DNA from: Gnetum montanum
Lineage: Eukaryota > Streptophyta > Gnetopsida > Gnetales > Gnetaceae
Reading direction: 5' to 3'
Assembly (NCBI GenBank): GCA_015680685.1
Contig: MNCI01015910.1
Span: 186,940 to 250,939, forward strand
Length of the DNA stretch: 64,000 nucleotides
Shown here: piece after piece, positions 43,507-55,689 of the stretch
Position numbering within the stretch: position 1 is the first letter of the stretch
How the letters are laid out: the number at the start of each line of letters is the position of its first letter
The notes under the pieces: model-generated
The model's database searches: none
The model's input: the letters and a program-made list of their open reading frames with translations, nothing else
What the model was told of the DNA's origin: nothing
Position numbers and translations under genes: made by a program

Positions 43507-43507
43507 A

Positions 43508-44372
43508 TGATGAGCGGCGAGGTACCCCTACGCTCAACCATATGAATATGAGCATGTACAAAAAATTTGGTTGAACTCCATGGATGGACTAGTTGTGGCA
43601 CCTAAATAGTTATACATTGATCATAGTTCGCTATCTTCTCACCTGGACTAGTGTTTGCTTTGTCACATATGGTCTAGTCTAGCATGAGGTGTATGATGCG
43701 ATTTCTAATACTATGCTTACTCCTAAAGGAAATGAGAAATAACTTTAGTAAACTAATAGATAATGGAAAATAAAATCTAAGCTAGCCTAAGTGCGATAAG
43801 CATCTATACTTAATCATCCATACACATCTTGGACTTCATGTACTATGTCTGGGATCACCAAGTGCACATCACTCGAAGCACTACTTAATACGCTACTGGG
43901 TTACCATGTAGTGACACTTAAATGTTCATGATTAAGATGTACTCATTTTGCATTATTAATAGAAATAGTAAATGATAATAAAGAAATCTTAACTAAGAAA
44001 ACAATAAATAATAATCGACAATTAAACAATTAGAAACTAAGTGAATGCTGCAATGATAGAGTAATCTCGATCTTTATTGTTGATTGTGTGCATGTCTAAG
44101 TACGTCACACTCGAACAAAGGTTCCATATAATTACAAGCAACACATTGCAGGCATGCACTTGGGAAAGGAACTGAAAACTAACTAAAAATTGATAAAAAG
44201 ACTCGATCCACAAGACTTACTAATGACTCCCTTCTTGTGTGCCTGAGTGCTATATTTATAGGCTAAGACGGGAATCACGATATCATGTATACGATATCAT
44301 TACCCAGGCTATGATATCGCATACCCAATATCGTGTATCTGATATTTGGGCCTAGAAAACCACAATTCATCA
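43508..44372 (-). repeat. 5' LTR of element B
   Basis: 865 bp. TATAAATA at 44260-44253. The 112 bases between TATA and the LTR start carry three GATATC cores plus AATATC and GATATT variants. Confidence 0.9.
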
Positions 44373-44377
44373 ATAAT
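44373..44377. other. Target site duplication of element B (right), ATAAT
   Basis: Exact match to 17449-17453. Confidence 0.85.
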
Positions 44378-45253
44378 CATCATAATTTCAAAGATCTAAA
44401 TCATACAAATATCCATATACCAAAACTGAAAAAAGAGGGATAATGTTTATACAATGTTGAAAATGCTAAATATACAAACAAAAAAAGCTCTAAACTAGAA
44501 ACATAACATCATAACACTGAAACTAATCAATGAACCATCCAAATCTCCCATTTCCTCCCACTCCAATCAACTTAAAAATAAAATGGGCTATAATTATAAA
44601 ATGTTTTGAGAAACCTTAGCATGATCTCTAATCGATGAATGGAAAAAACTCATGGGAGCTAGGGGGATCATGGCTGACCTGCAAAGGATGCAAATAAGAA
44701 TACAAGGTATAACCAACATCTATTCATCAAAATATGTCAAAACCAAGGATTTCCAAATCCACCCATCATAAAAAACAAATAGGCTAGCATGCGCTACACT
44801 TGATGTTAAATGTGTGTCATGTTATCATGTGTACTTGCCAAATTCCCAAACCAAAACATATTTGAACCAAGTATCAAATTACCAAATTCTCGAATTTATT
44901 ATTAGCTTCAAATAGGATGTGAAGTGTTACTTAGAGCATCACTTCCAGTGTTCCCCAAACATACTAGTGTTAGAGGCATCACCTAGAACATCACCTCTAA
45001 CATTATGAAGGTATCAAACTAAAAAGGACTAATGAGCCAAGGAATCACCCTTTCACATAGAATGAGACCTATAATGAAAGCCACACTAATGCATCCTAGT
45101 GTGGATTAGTCATCCAATGATGTCTAGGGAGTCCATCTCCAACTAGTCATACAAACTTAATGGTAGCTTCAACATCTAAACAACCAACAAACATACAAAC
45201 ATGGTATTTAAACTAATGATGGATGGTAACATCAACACAAAATCAAAGAAATA
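44378..45253. other. Old flanking DNA between elements B and E
   Basis: Before B arrived this lay directly upstream of the spliced gene on the minus strand. A TTTGCAG acceptor-like site (about 44681) is followed by a short open frame (MIPLAPMSFFHSSIRDHAK), which might be another exon. A small palindrome GTTAGAGG...CCTCTAAC lies at about 44971-45003. No other feature is recognised. Confidence 0.35.
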
Positions 45254-46080
45254 TGATGAGTGGTGGAGTAGTCCAACACCCAACCATACAAGTTATGAGT
45301 GTTCATGCATAGCCCAGTCAAACTCCATGAACAAGGCAATGTAATTATTCTCCCATGCAAGCTACTAAAATCGATGTGTATGGTTTAACTCATGATAAGG
45401 TGTATGATACTAATGTTGAATGAGACATATTTCTCCTAGTAAATATAAAGTAAATGAAATGATTTTTAATTCTAAGTGATAACAAAAAAATCTAATCTAG
45501 CCTATGACATGAGCATTTGATCTTGATCTTTCATTCACACCTTGGACTTCATGTAACCACTGTTGGGGTTACCTATTACCTCACTACTGGGTGTACCAAG
45601 TGATAGTAGTACTGGGTTACCAAGTAGCTATACTAATGTACTCAAGATTAGTCATTCTCATTTTGCTTAACAACAGTAATGATAAAGTGCATAGAAAGTA
45701 AATTAGTAACTACAAAAAATACTTAACATTAAGCTTAGTAAAAACTAGATGATGTTGCAATAATGCAAAGTAATCTTGATCTTTATGTCCAAGTACCCTT
45801 TACTCGAATAAAGAATCCATTGAATTACTAAACATCACACTGTAGGCATACACTCCTAAGTTCTAAGTGCTAAAATTAAGAAAACAAACAAATAGAATTT
45901 TGCTAAGTTGGAATGAAAACTGTATGTGGATTATGCACCTAAGTGTTGTATTTATAGGCCTGCACATATTGCGATATCGAATATGTGACATCGTGGCTTG
46001 TGCCTTGATATTGGGGATCTAATATTACAGCTCTGACATCAAATGCCTAATATCATTATTGATAAAATTTTAATTTATCA
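45254..46080 (-). repeat. 3' LTR of element E
   Basis: 827 bp, TGATAAAT...CTCATCA in its own direction. The region before the TATA position (about 45949) has CGATATCG, GACATC and AATATC units. It aligns with the LTRs of element B with clear divergence. Confidence 0.85.
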
Positions 46081-46269
46081 TACCCCCAAAATTCACTAAA
46101 AATTTGTAGTCAGGTTAAATAAAATGACGATAGAGTTCCTTACAAAATTAGGAGGTAGATTCACATGACACTAACCACTATATACATGACTCTCTAATGT
46201 TATAGTGGAGTTTACAAAAATGAAACAAATCATGATAAATTTACAAAATAAAAAAAACAGAAAATTTCG

Positions 46270-48693
46270 CAAAGCTAGATGTAGCCTTATGTTGTTCTAG
46301 GTGTTGATGGCTCTTCCATCGATTGCTTCCCCTTATCACTAGGCTTTTGGAATTTGTATTGATTCAAGAATGCTTAAATTTTTTCTTCCCTTCTATGATT
46401 GTGAATTGTCCATGTTGATGAACCAATGTTTGATGGAATTGGCACATCCCATGAGCATGGAAGCTATGGAAACATCTAATTTGCTTTGACATACCAAGTT
46501 GTGAACTACCTTTGCTCCTTCTCAAATGCTTTGGCCTTGTCTTAGAGTTCATGATAATCAATCAATATTTTGGCTAGGTTTGTTGGTAAATCTTTTTGCC
46601 CATGGTAGCTAGCCTTTATTAATTCAAGTTTAGAATTTGCCACTTGGAGTTTTTGCAAAGCATCTTTACGATTCACAAACTCTTTTTCCTAATAGGCATA
46701 TGTGGTCACTACTTGCTATTTTAACTCATTTTTGGGCTTGCCTACTATCAACATGGCCAAGTTAGCATATGGAGGTTAGCTAATCCCAAGTTAACTAGTG
46801 GATGCTCTCCTCTAAGATGTTTTTCTACTTCTCTATAGTTTTCAACCTCATATTGTCAGTAGCAAGTTGTTTATTTTCCTCATGTACCACAGTAAGTGCC
46901 TTAAGATGTGCATATATTTATGCTTTAGCTACAAAGGCATTCCATAACGCTTTCTTCTTTTCTATTTCCAACTATTTATTTTGCTTGATTAGGCTATTGA
47001 TATATTATGTTTTGAATTTCTTGATCTAGTCAGGTACAATGAATTGCATTGGATCTCTTCATTTAGCTCTCAGGGCTATGACCTCTCCTTGTAGTTTCAG
47101 AATTTCTACCTTTGCATGCTCTACCCTTGCCTTTTCCATGACCAATTTTTCCTTGGTAGTAATGAGCTTAGATTGTACTATAGTGACATCATTGGGGATG
47201 TCAAAAAGTGTTGTCATAACTTACTCTGTTTGCAGTAGTCTATCAAGCACATCCTCATAATTAGTAAGAGACATTGATGTTCTGGCTAGCATTTGGGCAT
47301 CTCTAGGTCCAATTAAATCTACCAGTGGTATAATAGCTGCATTAAAGGATTCATTGATGTGTTCAGTAACCATCTCTACTGCTCCTGTTATGTCATGGTG
47401 CTGCATTAGCATAATTGTTTCTCCTTCTCTAGTCTATAGCACCACTTTTAATGATGTAGCATTCCCAGAGATTTATTGTGACCATTATACCTCTTCTCTT
47501 GACTATAATGAAATTTGTCCACTTGTTGTATTGGCTAAAATTGTGGGTTTGATGGTATTGTTAATAACTTTGTACATATTAGCCTCTTCACTTACTCCCT
47601 AGCTAATTTTTTCTGCAATCTGTTATAGATGACTCATTGATGGTCAATAATCTTATAATAGCAATGGTGGGACCTGATATTATTGATGCTATTACTCTTG
47701 CTATTATTGTTGCTACTACTACTATTGCTTCTATTGTTGCTCTTGTTCTTGCTCTTGCTCTTGTGCTTCACCCTAATCTTTTTTGGGTGGCATTGGTTTG
47801 AGAAACTCAACATATGAAGCATTTAGGGCTCTCCTGGGAATGTCATTGGTGTATCCTAGGATTTTAACTCACTTGTACAACTTCTTGATAAGGCAAGGAA
47901 ATGGTAGTGTTGGCTTCCCTACCTTCTTTTCTTCAAACTACCTCTATTTTTGCATAAAATATAGTTGTGTGAGGTTGGCATTGTATTTTTCCATTAGAAT
48001 CACACTTCCTCTAGTGGCATAAGTAAATAGTTGATTGAGTCTTCTTATTGGAAACAAGTAATCAGTGCCAATTTTGAGGTAAATTCTTTCTTCTAGAGTT
48101 AGCTTATTATAGCCCTTATCTTCTTTGCCATAAGCCCATTTCAGCCATAGTCTTCTAGTTTTAGGATTAGATCATGCAGACATATGTGCTAAACTTGCCG
48201 CTTCATTAGGTATATTCATAGCTTCTATAATTACCTTAATCAAGAATGAAATTGAGACTCCTCTAATGTTGATAGTAGTTCCCTCTTCTTTGTTTTGCCA
48301 AAAATGATAAGTCTCTCCAAGCTACCATTCACCATTTTGTAATAGTGTTGGCCATAGCAATCATGCTTAAAGTTGTGTCCTTACAACTTCAAGAACAAAT
48401 TCCATAAATGGGCCAAAGTTCATCTCCACAATGACTATGGTTAGGATGGATCTTTCTTGGATAGCGTGGAGATAGTCTTATGATAACATGAGGTGTTATC
48501 TTGGAACTTGTGGTTCCTCTACCTCTCCTTGGGTTGATTGTCCCATAGCAGGAGTATCTTGATGAATGTTGAATAATTAGGCTTCCTAATCATGTTTCAG
48601 TTCTTGTCCTCTAGTTTGGCCTCTACCTTGGCCTCTTGGTCATTTACTTGCTCCTTGTGAGGGTCCTCCTTGTGCTCCTTTCTTTTGGGCCAT
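46270..48693 (-). pseudogene. ORF2 of element E
   Basis: Starts at ATG 48693 with MAQKKGAQGGPSQGAS, a Gly/Gln/Arg-rich N-terminus. Shared blocks with element B ORF2: FWQNKEEGTTINIRGVS (48300), LTLEERIYLKIGTDYLF, SVILMEKYNANLTQLYF, FPCLIKKLYK and ILGYTNDIPRRALNASY. The middle (47760-47680) is a Gln/His-rich stretch made by CAR-type triplets, where B has a poly-Pro/Gln part. The second half is charged and coiled-coil-like (ITTKEKLVMEKARVEHAKVE, EENKQLATDNMRLKTIEK). The end reads KPSDKGKQSMEEPSTPRTT. Stops are mostly TAG/TAA. Function unknown. Confidence 0.75.
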
Positions 48694-49140
48694 TTGCAAT
48701 CATCAAGGAATTAGGACTACTAAGGTGTCCACATTTATTCTTAATAGTTTCATACCTTACTCATACCCTTACTTTCATTAAGTTCTTAGTTTATGATTAC
48801 AAAGTTAGAAAATTTTTGTCAAAGAAGTAACCCCATAGGTGTTAATCTTTTTATAACCCTTCATAGTTGTCTAATTTATTCTTATGTATGGCTCATTATG
48901 ATGGTTATGGTTTTTTAGGAACTTTAATTGAGTGTTTTTGCATTAAAATATGTGATTATTTCTCAAAAATTTCAATTTTTTATCATACTTACCCATAAAA
49001 TACCTTCTAGGTGTTAGAATTTTTTGAAAACTTTGGTTCCAATTTTCCTCACTAGCATCCTCCCATAACTAGGTTGAGCACTCCATGATCAAATAGGTTT
49101 GATCAAAACATTAGTTAATGAGCTTTATTAGAGGTGCATT
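48694..49140 (-). other. Non-coding part of element E
   Basis: Decayed counterpart of B at 21264-21700. The conserved GGGGAGGACCCAC motif region is not reached before the break. Confidence 0.45.
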
Positions 49141-49559
49141 TATTCAACATGTGCTGATCTTAAAGATTATGGTTTACTATGTGCTCAAATTGAGCTAGAG
49201 CTCTTTCTCATCAAAGAGCAGCTTTGCCAAATAACTTCGTACAAGTTTCTCTACCATTTTAACTAGATAGGAATCATCCTATCCAACTTACAAAAGAGGA
49301 GATTCCTAAGTTTGCTTATTTCCTCAACATACTGGAGTTGATATAATCTATGCACATCAACATCTAGAGGAGATAAATGAAGGAATAGGATCATAAAATC
49401 GCTAATGACATTGTAACCATTGGGGATGAGATATCTATCTGATAACAAAATGAAGGAAGTTATGATGTACATTCTCATCAAGTTTTTCCATTAACTACAC
49501 ATCTTTGTAGCTAGAGATCCTTTTTTCCTATTCCATAAATAGCCCATGGCATTCATTCA

Positions 49560-50160
49560 ATCTATTACCACTTGCTTTGTCATTTCATCTACTACTCCTA
49601 CATTGCTCTCTACATCATTCTCATTTCTAACTTATACACAACCTATTTCATAATTAGCTCCTACTTCTATCAACATTCCCTTCACTATGCCAGGCATTCC
49701 AACTTTAGGTTTAGATTGGATCTTTCCAAATATGCATGCCACTTTTCATGCTCTTACCACTTACTTTTAATATACCATTGATTCACCTAAATAAAGCTAT
49801 AACATTAATCAACATAGGTTTCCAACCATATTTACTTACCAAGCTCATGTTTGATCCAATCAACTCCATTATTCCACCACTCACATTCCCCAAAGATGTT
49901 ACACTACCCTCATTCACCAAATACAATATCGACACCAATCCCATACATCATATTACTAAATTCTGAAATGAGTGCCCTCTTTTTTATAATTTTTCATACA
50001 CCATGCTATATGCTTTTCCAATTCACTTTGGTAAGACATTGGAGTGGTACTAATTACTATTGCATGGTTTCATCTTCACCCGAAAGAAACTCTTCTAGAA
50101 GTTTATTAAGCCATTTTATTACAATATCTCACATGAAACCTTATTTAGCAAGTTGACCTT
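49560..50160 (+). pseudogene. gag fragment of the Tat-type remnant
   Basis: Weak coding traces: a frame ending SLLSHFITISHMKPYLAS, like the gag phrase FxxYFSxMKPYLxSQADL of Tat elements, followed by a Lys-rich stretch. Identified by pattern only. The frame shifts repeatedly. Confidence 0.4.
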
Positions 50161-51379
50161 AAGAAAAAAAACAAGCACCAACAGAAGTAGCAAGTAAACT
50201 TATTTAGTAGTGGACAAAGCCAAGGATAAGTAGTAGTATTACGCCTCATCAGTATGTGTATCAATAATAGATGTGTACTAAACTAGTGGTATGTCCTCTT
50301 CCAAAATGAAATTAAATCAATAGACTAGACCATAGAATCGTAGTCAATGCTAGTAAAGACTTACCCAGTGTAATCTTACTAGATACCACTAGCTCCCTAT
50401 TTGATACTTGAAGCTTTTCTCTATGCTACTCAAGATGACATGATGTAGCATAAGTAGCTCTCATTGTAAGCCTGAGAATACAAGCTATAAATTCATGAAC
50501 TTGCAATGGATTTGTTACCAAGGTAGCTAAACAATCCTAAAGTATCCTAGTGGTACAATCTTCATAAGTTCTACTACTATCATTAGATGATAGGACAAGA
50601 TATAAATGAGTATAATGTGCTCAAACATGATGTCTAAGCCCTCATCAAATGAAGGAATATCATCCTAAATGTGTCTATTTAATGTAATGACTAGAATTTG
50701 TAGATCTTCTAGGATCCATTCCACACCCAAGGTAGAGTAGCAACTTTTTGCCATGAAGAAAAGTCAAAGTGAGCACCCTTTATGCTCAACTATCCTCCAA
50801 GTTTTCTCTTAGCCTAAATCTTCTCCTTCTAGATGAAGGACACCATTCATTCTCAATTATTCTTTCACCTCTTATTATCAAATGGTACATTCTAATTTTG
50901 CTAGCTAGAAAAACCAAGTTAGGTGGACCTCATTCATCTTGAATTTTCCATCTAACTCCTATTCTTTTGCATGCTTTCCTGAATAAAAACACCCTAATAA
51001 GAAAACTCTCTCTCCTCCTTGTTCAATATTATCTTTTATCTTTAATTTCCCTCCAACAAACATTCCTCTGCTACTTACTCCTCCATCATCTCTTCATCCT
51101 ATATATCCTATACATCCTCCTCCTCTTTACTCTTGGATTCAGATCCTAACCCGTGGGCAGTAAGAGAAGGGAATGAACTATTATCTTGAGAAGGCAAAGT
51201 AGTTTAACTAGGGGAAGCATGCAAAAAAACCTATTTCTCCTCATGTAATCAATGCTAATGATATCTTTCCTCCTTTAGTAGTTGAGCCTCAATAGTAGTA
51301 ATAACAATTTCAACTATTTTTTATAGCTTCATAGCCCCTATACAAAGCCTCATCCAAAGTCCAAGCCTATAGAGAAGTA
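50161..51379 (+). other. Unreadable stretch of the Tat-type remnant
   Basis: Probably the C-terminal gag region. Short frames such as 50967-51149 carry no motif. It is a T/C-rich stretch with nothing else recognised. Confidence 0.35.
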
Positions 51380-52150
51380 AATGGCTACCACCATCTGGTT
51401 AAAAGAGACAAGCCTTTTCCTCTTTGACCTCATCTCTACATTAGTGAAGCACCATTTAGTGCTTGAGAAAGTTCTAAAGGATATCAAGGTTTTGATCAAC
51501 ATACCTTCAAAAATGGAGATGATCTCATCTCTTCTTCATGATCCTTGCTATGACATAGATTGTCTAATATTTCATGACAAGAACATCAAATAGGATCTTG
51601 CAATGGGGATAGTCACAAAAGCTCCCATGTACAACTCTATCAAGATGAAATACATCAACATACCATTGGTGCATGTGGATGATGGAGTAAGATAAAACAT
51701 GATCTAATGGTCTTTGATTAAGAGGCTTTTCTTATAGCAATAAGTAAGCTACACCCAACACACATCCTTCCTAGTTTCATTTAATGGAGATAAGGTAGAT
51801 GCCATTAGAACCATTAACTTATTATTTTCCATTGGCAAGTTGGTTAACTTGCATGCATAGTTCATGATAGTTAATGATTGTTTAGGGATAAATGCTATCC
51901 TAAGTAGACCTTGGCTTGTGCAGCATCATGCCATCTCATCTTCCATTCATTGAACAATACATTTTCCTTCTACAAGTTGTGAGGTAGTAGTTTATGTGGA
52001 TTCCCTTATTCCTAAGGTCTCATGTCTAGATCAACCATTAACTACAAATTTCTCCAATGACATATCATCCACATTTACATATGTACAAAACCCAAACCAT
52101 ATCATTCCATGGTCTAGCTCTTCTAAACTTAAATTTGTAGATTTGGGTCT
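51380..52150 (+). pseudogene. Protease and linker of the Tat-type remnant
   Basis: The readable part includes YINIPLVHVDDGVR (possible protease active site, D-DG) near 51650 and GINAILSRPWLVQHHAISSS near 51885. The latter is the linker phrase that in Tat/Ogre reads NLLLGRPW-H--GA-PSSLH. It is homologous to 6060-6570. Several stops. Confidence 0.6.
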
Positions 52151-52776
52151 TGAGAGTTAGACATAGTTCATACATCCTAGATTGCAAAACTTATAAAACC
52201 CTCCAAAACTCATAAACCAAACATCTCAACCTAACTAGTATTTATTTCCTATGCATTTTAAATTATTGTTTGTTCTTTATCTTTTAATTCTTTCTTGTTT
52301 ATCACATGCACAACTTTGCTTTAGCATATCTTTTTACTTTTGCCTTTAAATTTTATTTTTGAAATAAAAAAAGTAGAAAAAATATCTCATTTTGGAAAAT
52401 ATCTATTTTTGACAGCACTATGATATTATCTTTTATGCCATGTAAATCCAAATCACCTACCAATGTTGATATCGATAGTGATGTTGCTTTCTTTTTGACA
52501 TTTTTTTTGTAATTTTTTAAAGTTTTTTACATTTCTCTCATCTTAACTTTGGATTTTATGTTTTCTAGACATCATGAAGATAAGAATTCAAGATCTTCCA
52601 ATTTAGCATCTCATCCTAGACACTTGGAAGACACTTGGACATGTCATTAAAAGCTTTCATTAGATCCTACTTTCCTTGTTTTTTTATTTCTCTATAGCTC
52701 TTTAGACCTTTTTGAAGATGATGTTCTTCCAATTTCTCAGTTACCTTTCCTTGACCATGAGCTAGTCCTCACTATT
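52151..52776 (+). other. No gene recognised (within the Tat-type remnant)
   Basis: AT-rich. It lies between the linker and the duplicated RT segment. Confidence 0.35.
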
Positions 52777-53218
52777 AATCCATTTTTGAGCTTTTAATTA
52801 CCAATAATTATGGTGAATAGAAGACCATCAAACTAAGGGTACTATTCCTCTAACTAACAACAATTCATTTTGAAAGTTATTTAGAAGAACTTCATCACAT
52901 TCTCCTCGGGCTATGATGACATGCTTAGCCTCAATTCATCTCTTGTTTGACACATTATCATCCTTCAAGAGGGTACCAGACCTATCAAGTAAAAGGTAAT
53001 CCATTTTTTAAGCTTTTAATTACCAATAATTGTGATGAATAGAAGACCCTCAAACTAAGGGTACTATTCTTCTAACTAACAATAATTCATTTTGGAAATT
53101 CTTTAGAAGAATTTCATTACATTTGCTTGGGGCTATGATGACATGCTTAGCCTCAATTCATCCCTTGTCTAGCACAATATCATCCTTCAAGAGGGTACCA
53201 AACCTATCAAGTAAAAGG
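52777..53218 (+). repeat. 221 bp tandem duplication in the RT N-terminus
   Basis: 52777-52997 and 52998-53218 are direct copies. Both contain the phrase DDMLSLNSSLV and QEGT-PIK, the start of Tat RT (usually DMPGLDPS-V-H). They differ by about a dozen substitutions, so the duplication is old. Confidence 0.8.
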
Positions 53219-53289
53219 TTTGCATAAGTTTTCCTTCTCTTAACTTGATCATCAAGGAAGAGCTCATCAAGCTCCATGAAATTGGTTTT

Positions 53290-54010
53290 ATCCAATTGAT
53301 GGATTACTCTAAGTGTCGAAGATGGTTGTTATTACCAACAATATTGGGGGCATTTGTATTTACATTGACTTCTATGACCACAATACTATTACCATCAAAA
53401 CAACTTCTCTCTATCTAACATAGAACAACTCATTGACACCATAGTTGGACATGCTTTCCTATCCTTTATGGATGGGTTTTCTAGCTACAATCAAGTCTAG
53501 AAAAAACTAGAGCACCAATGAAATATCACTATCATTGTAAATCAAAGTACACTCTATTACATAAAGATGTATTTCAACCTCAAAAATATTAGAGTTACTT
53601 ATCAACATGCTATGACATGCATCTTCCATGACATGACATTTAAAACCATCAATGACTATGTTGATGATATGACTATTAAATTCTAGCTTACTACTAACTA
53701 CTAATTAGATCTAGATATCATTCTTCCTTGTTACAATAAATATAACCTTCACCTTAACCCTAAGAAATGCATATTTGATGTTCTTACAAGTGAAATTATA
53801 TGTTTTCTCATTTCACAAGATGATATTGCTATCGATCCTAACAAGGTCAAAACCATCCTAAATCTTCTTTTACCTTGTAATATTAAGGATATGTCAATCC
53901 TATAGGGTCACCTCTAGTCAATTTTTCACTTCATCTCTAATCTTACAGACTAGTTTCACTCTTTATCTTATGTACTGAGTAAATTTTTTTTCTTCTTGTG
54001 TAATGAGAAA
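53290..54010 (+). pseudogene. Reverse transcriptase of the Tat-type remnant
   Basis: Blocks in shifting frames: GICIDFYD, IEQLIDTIVGHAFLSFMDGF, SSYNQV, TYQHAMTCIFHDM, NDYVDDMTIKF (catalytic YVDD, 53660), LHLNPKKCIFDVLTSEI and AIDPNKVKTI. The pattern FLSFMDGFSSYNQ and YVDDM-VK is characteristic of the Tat group. Frame breaks are numerous. Confidence 0.75.
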
Positions 54011-54299
54011 TAACAGGGCACATTCAATTCCATCAAACAAATGCTAACTTCTCTTCTAGTCTTACACCCTACATAATTTTGGTTATTCTTCTATATATAT
54101 CAATCCAAATTTGAGCATTTCATGTTATTGATGCTTTGATAAAGGTATGAAGATGAGGTGGATCTTCCTATATATTATACCTCATATCCATTCTAAAATT
54201 ATGAATATCAGTATATTGATATTGAGGAATCTTGTCTTAGCCTAGTCTTTGCTCTCAAAACTTGGAAACAAAATCTTCTTGGCTATAGGATCTACACCA

Positions 54300-54465
54300 T
54301 GTTTTGAACTCTAAAGATAAAAAGTTTTCTCCTAATTGGCAAGGTCCTTTTCTAGTGGCTCACTCTTTACAAAATGGTGCCTACATTTTATATGATTTGG
54401 AAGGATATCAATTTCAAGATTCTATCAATAGGGCATTTCTAAAGTATTACTACATGTAGTTAACT
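54300..54465 (+). pseudogene. Integrase C-terminal end of the Tat-type remnant
   Basis: The frame reads SPNWQGPFLVAHSLQNGAYI, then LYDLEG and INRAFLKYYYM before a stop. This is the usual end of Tat integrase (F-NW-GP, then N---LK-YY). The preceding 300 bases have only scrambled RNase H and no integrase core. Confidence 0.7.
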
Positions 54466-54660
54466 ATTTTTTTTATAATAGCATCAAATCTACTAGCTAT
54501 TTGAGACTGAACATGTATCCTTCTAGCAATATTTTATTCTACATCAGCTCTTTTATACCATGATGAGATACATACTACATAAGAATACCATGTTTTCTCT
54601 AACCTTGTTTTCTTTATACTATTTTGTTTACAAAATTCTCTCTCTATTTCATATTCTTCT

Positions 54661-55517
54661 TGATGAATCATAGATTGGATGCATTGACTAGGCCCCATTG
54701 ACACATGATTTGACATGTTGATGTGGCCCCATCGACAAAGTGTTTATTTTTTTCTATAAATATGTGCTCACCTACCATATTTATGGCATAATCTTTGTCA
54801 TAGTGTAGCAAAGCTATGCATTTGTTCTTCCCTAGAGTTAGAATAATTTCCCAAGTGCCTGTAGTAGGAGTCATTGAGTGTATGGATCTTTATTCAAGCA
54901 CTATTGTACCTAAGCATGCTAGTGTGTGTGACAATAAAGATGAGCTTTTTCATTAGCCTTGTAGCACTTTGGCTAGATTAAATATTTTTTTCATGCATTT
55001 AATGTTTTCAACAATTTTATTTAATTCTTTTAAGTAATTAAGCTAGTTTAAGGTAGATTAAATAGCTATTAATTAAGCACATAAGTACGACTATTTCAAA
55101 CATGCACATGATGCTTGGTAATCCTAGTAACACTTAACGTTTGGTAACCTAGCAACGTTATATGTGTTCAAGATGTGTACAGAAAGTGGGATCAAATGCT
55201 TATGTTAAGATTAGTTAGACCTTGGTTAGTTAGTTAGATTAAATTAGCAATTAAATTATTTCATTCCCTTCATCCTTTATTTTAAGCACCCAAACATAAA
55301 ACATAAGAATAATAAAAAATCATATGCCTCAATTACACTTAACCATACCTTTGCTTATCACAAGTGTAATTGGGAAGACAACAAATGACTGTTAGGTCAA
55401 GTTCACTTCCTACAAGCTAGTGTACCAAAAGACAAAGGATCCATAGAATTCGATTGGATTGCATGTAAATGCTTACTGATTTGTATGGTTGAGCATAGGG
55501 GTATTTGCCACTCATCA
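54661..55517 (+). repeat. 5' LTR of element G
   Basis: 857 bp, TGATGAATC...CTCATCA. TATAAATA at 54755-54762. The 94 bases before it contain GGATGCATTGAC, CCCATTGACAC and CCCCATCGAC units, decayed forms of the GCATCGAC repeats. Confidence 0.85.
54755..54762 (+). promoter_or_regulatory. TATA box of element G
   Basis: TATAAATA in the context TTTCTATAAATATGTG. Confidence 0.7.
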
Positions 55518-55518
55518 T

Positions 55519-55536
55519 TGGCACCATTATTGGGGA
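55519..55536 (+). other. Primer binding site of element G (tRNA-Asp type)
   Basis: TGGCACCATTATTGGGGA, four transitions away from the perfect site at 22910. One base after the LTR. Confidence 0.8.
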
Positions 55537-55689
55537 CCCTTTTTGTTTAAAACATGCACTATCTAGGCATAGTGAAAATCATTAACATCATTGGACAAAC
55601 CCTAAAGTCAAAAATCATTTTAAAAATAAATATAATAATTTAAGCACATTGATATCTTATACTAATTACAAAATTTCTTTTTCTTACAG

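Larger units (their letters stand above)
17454..44372 (-). mobile_element. Element B: non-autonomous LTR retrotransposon split by element C
   Basis: Minus-strand relative of element A with TGATG/CATCA LTRs and ATAAT duplications. It occupies 17454-22111 and 40552-44372. The middle is element C. Without C and one target copy it is about 8.5 kb: 5' LTR, primer site, gag (43380-41640), non-coding part (41640-40552 and 22111-21264), full-length ORF2 (21263-18395), polypurine tract, 3' LTR. There are no protease, RT, RNase H or integrase sequences. Its two LTRs are at 43508-44372 and 17454-18300. It lies about 215 bp upstream of the start codon of the spliced gene. Confidence 0.9.
45254..49140 (-). 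mobile_element. Element E: non-autonomous relative of A and B, 5' part missing
   Basis: It has a 3' LTR (45254-46080), a decayed polypurine tract, ORF2 (48693-46270) and part of the non-coding stretch (48694-49140). The similarity to element B ends near 49140, where a Tat-type remnant begins. The gag, primer site and 5' LTR are absent. It is more diverged from B than A is in the non-coding parts, yet keeps the ORF2 motifs. Confidence 0.8.
49150..54470 (+). mobile_element. Decayed Tat-type gypsy element (gag-pol) without recognisable LTRs
   Basis: Plus-strand order: gag traces (49560-50160, with FITISHMKPYLAS), protease and linker (51380-52150), RT (52900-54010), then a jump to the integrase C-terminus (54300-54465). 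RNase H and the integrase core are missing. No LTR pair or target duplication was found. It abuts element E on the left and element G on the right. It is much more decayed than element D and belongs to a different Tat subgroup (YVDDM box). Confidence 0.65.
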
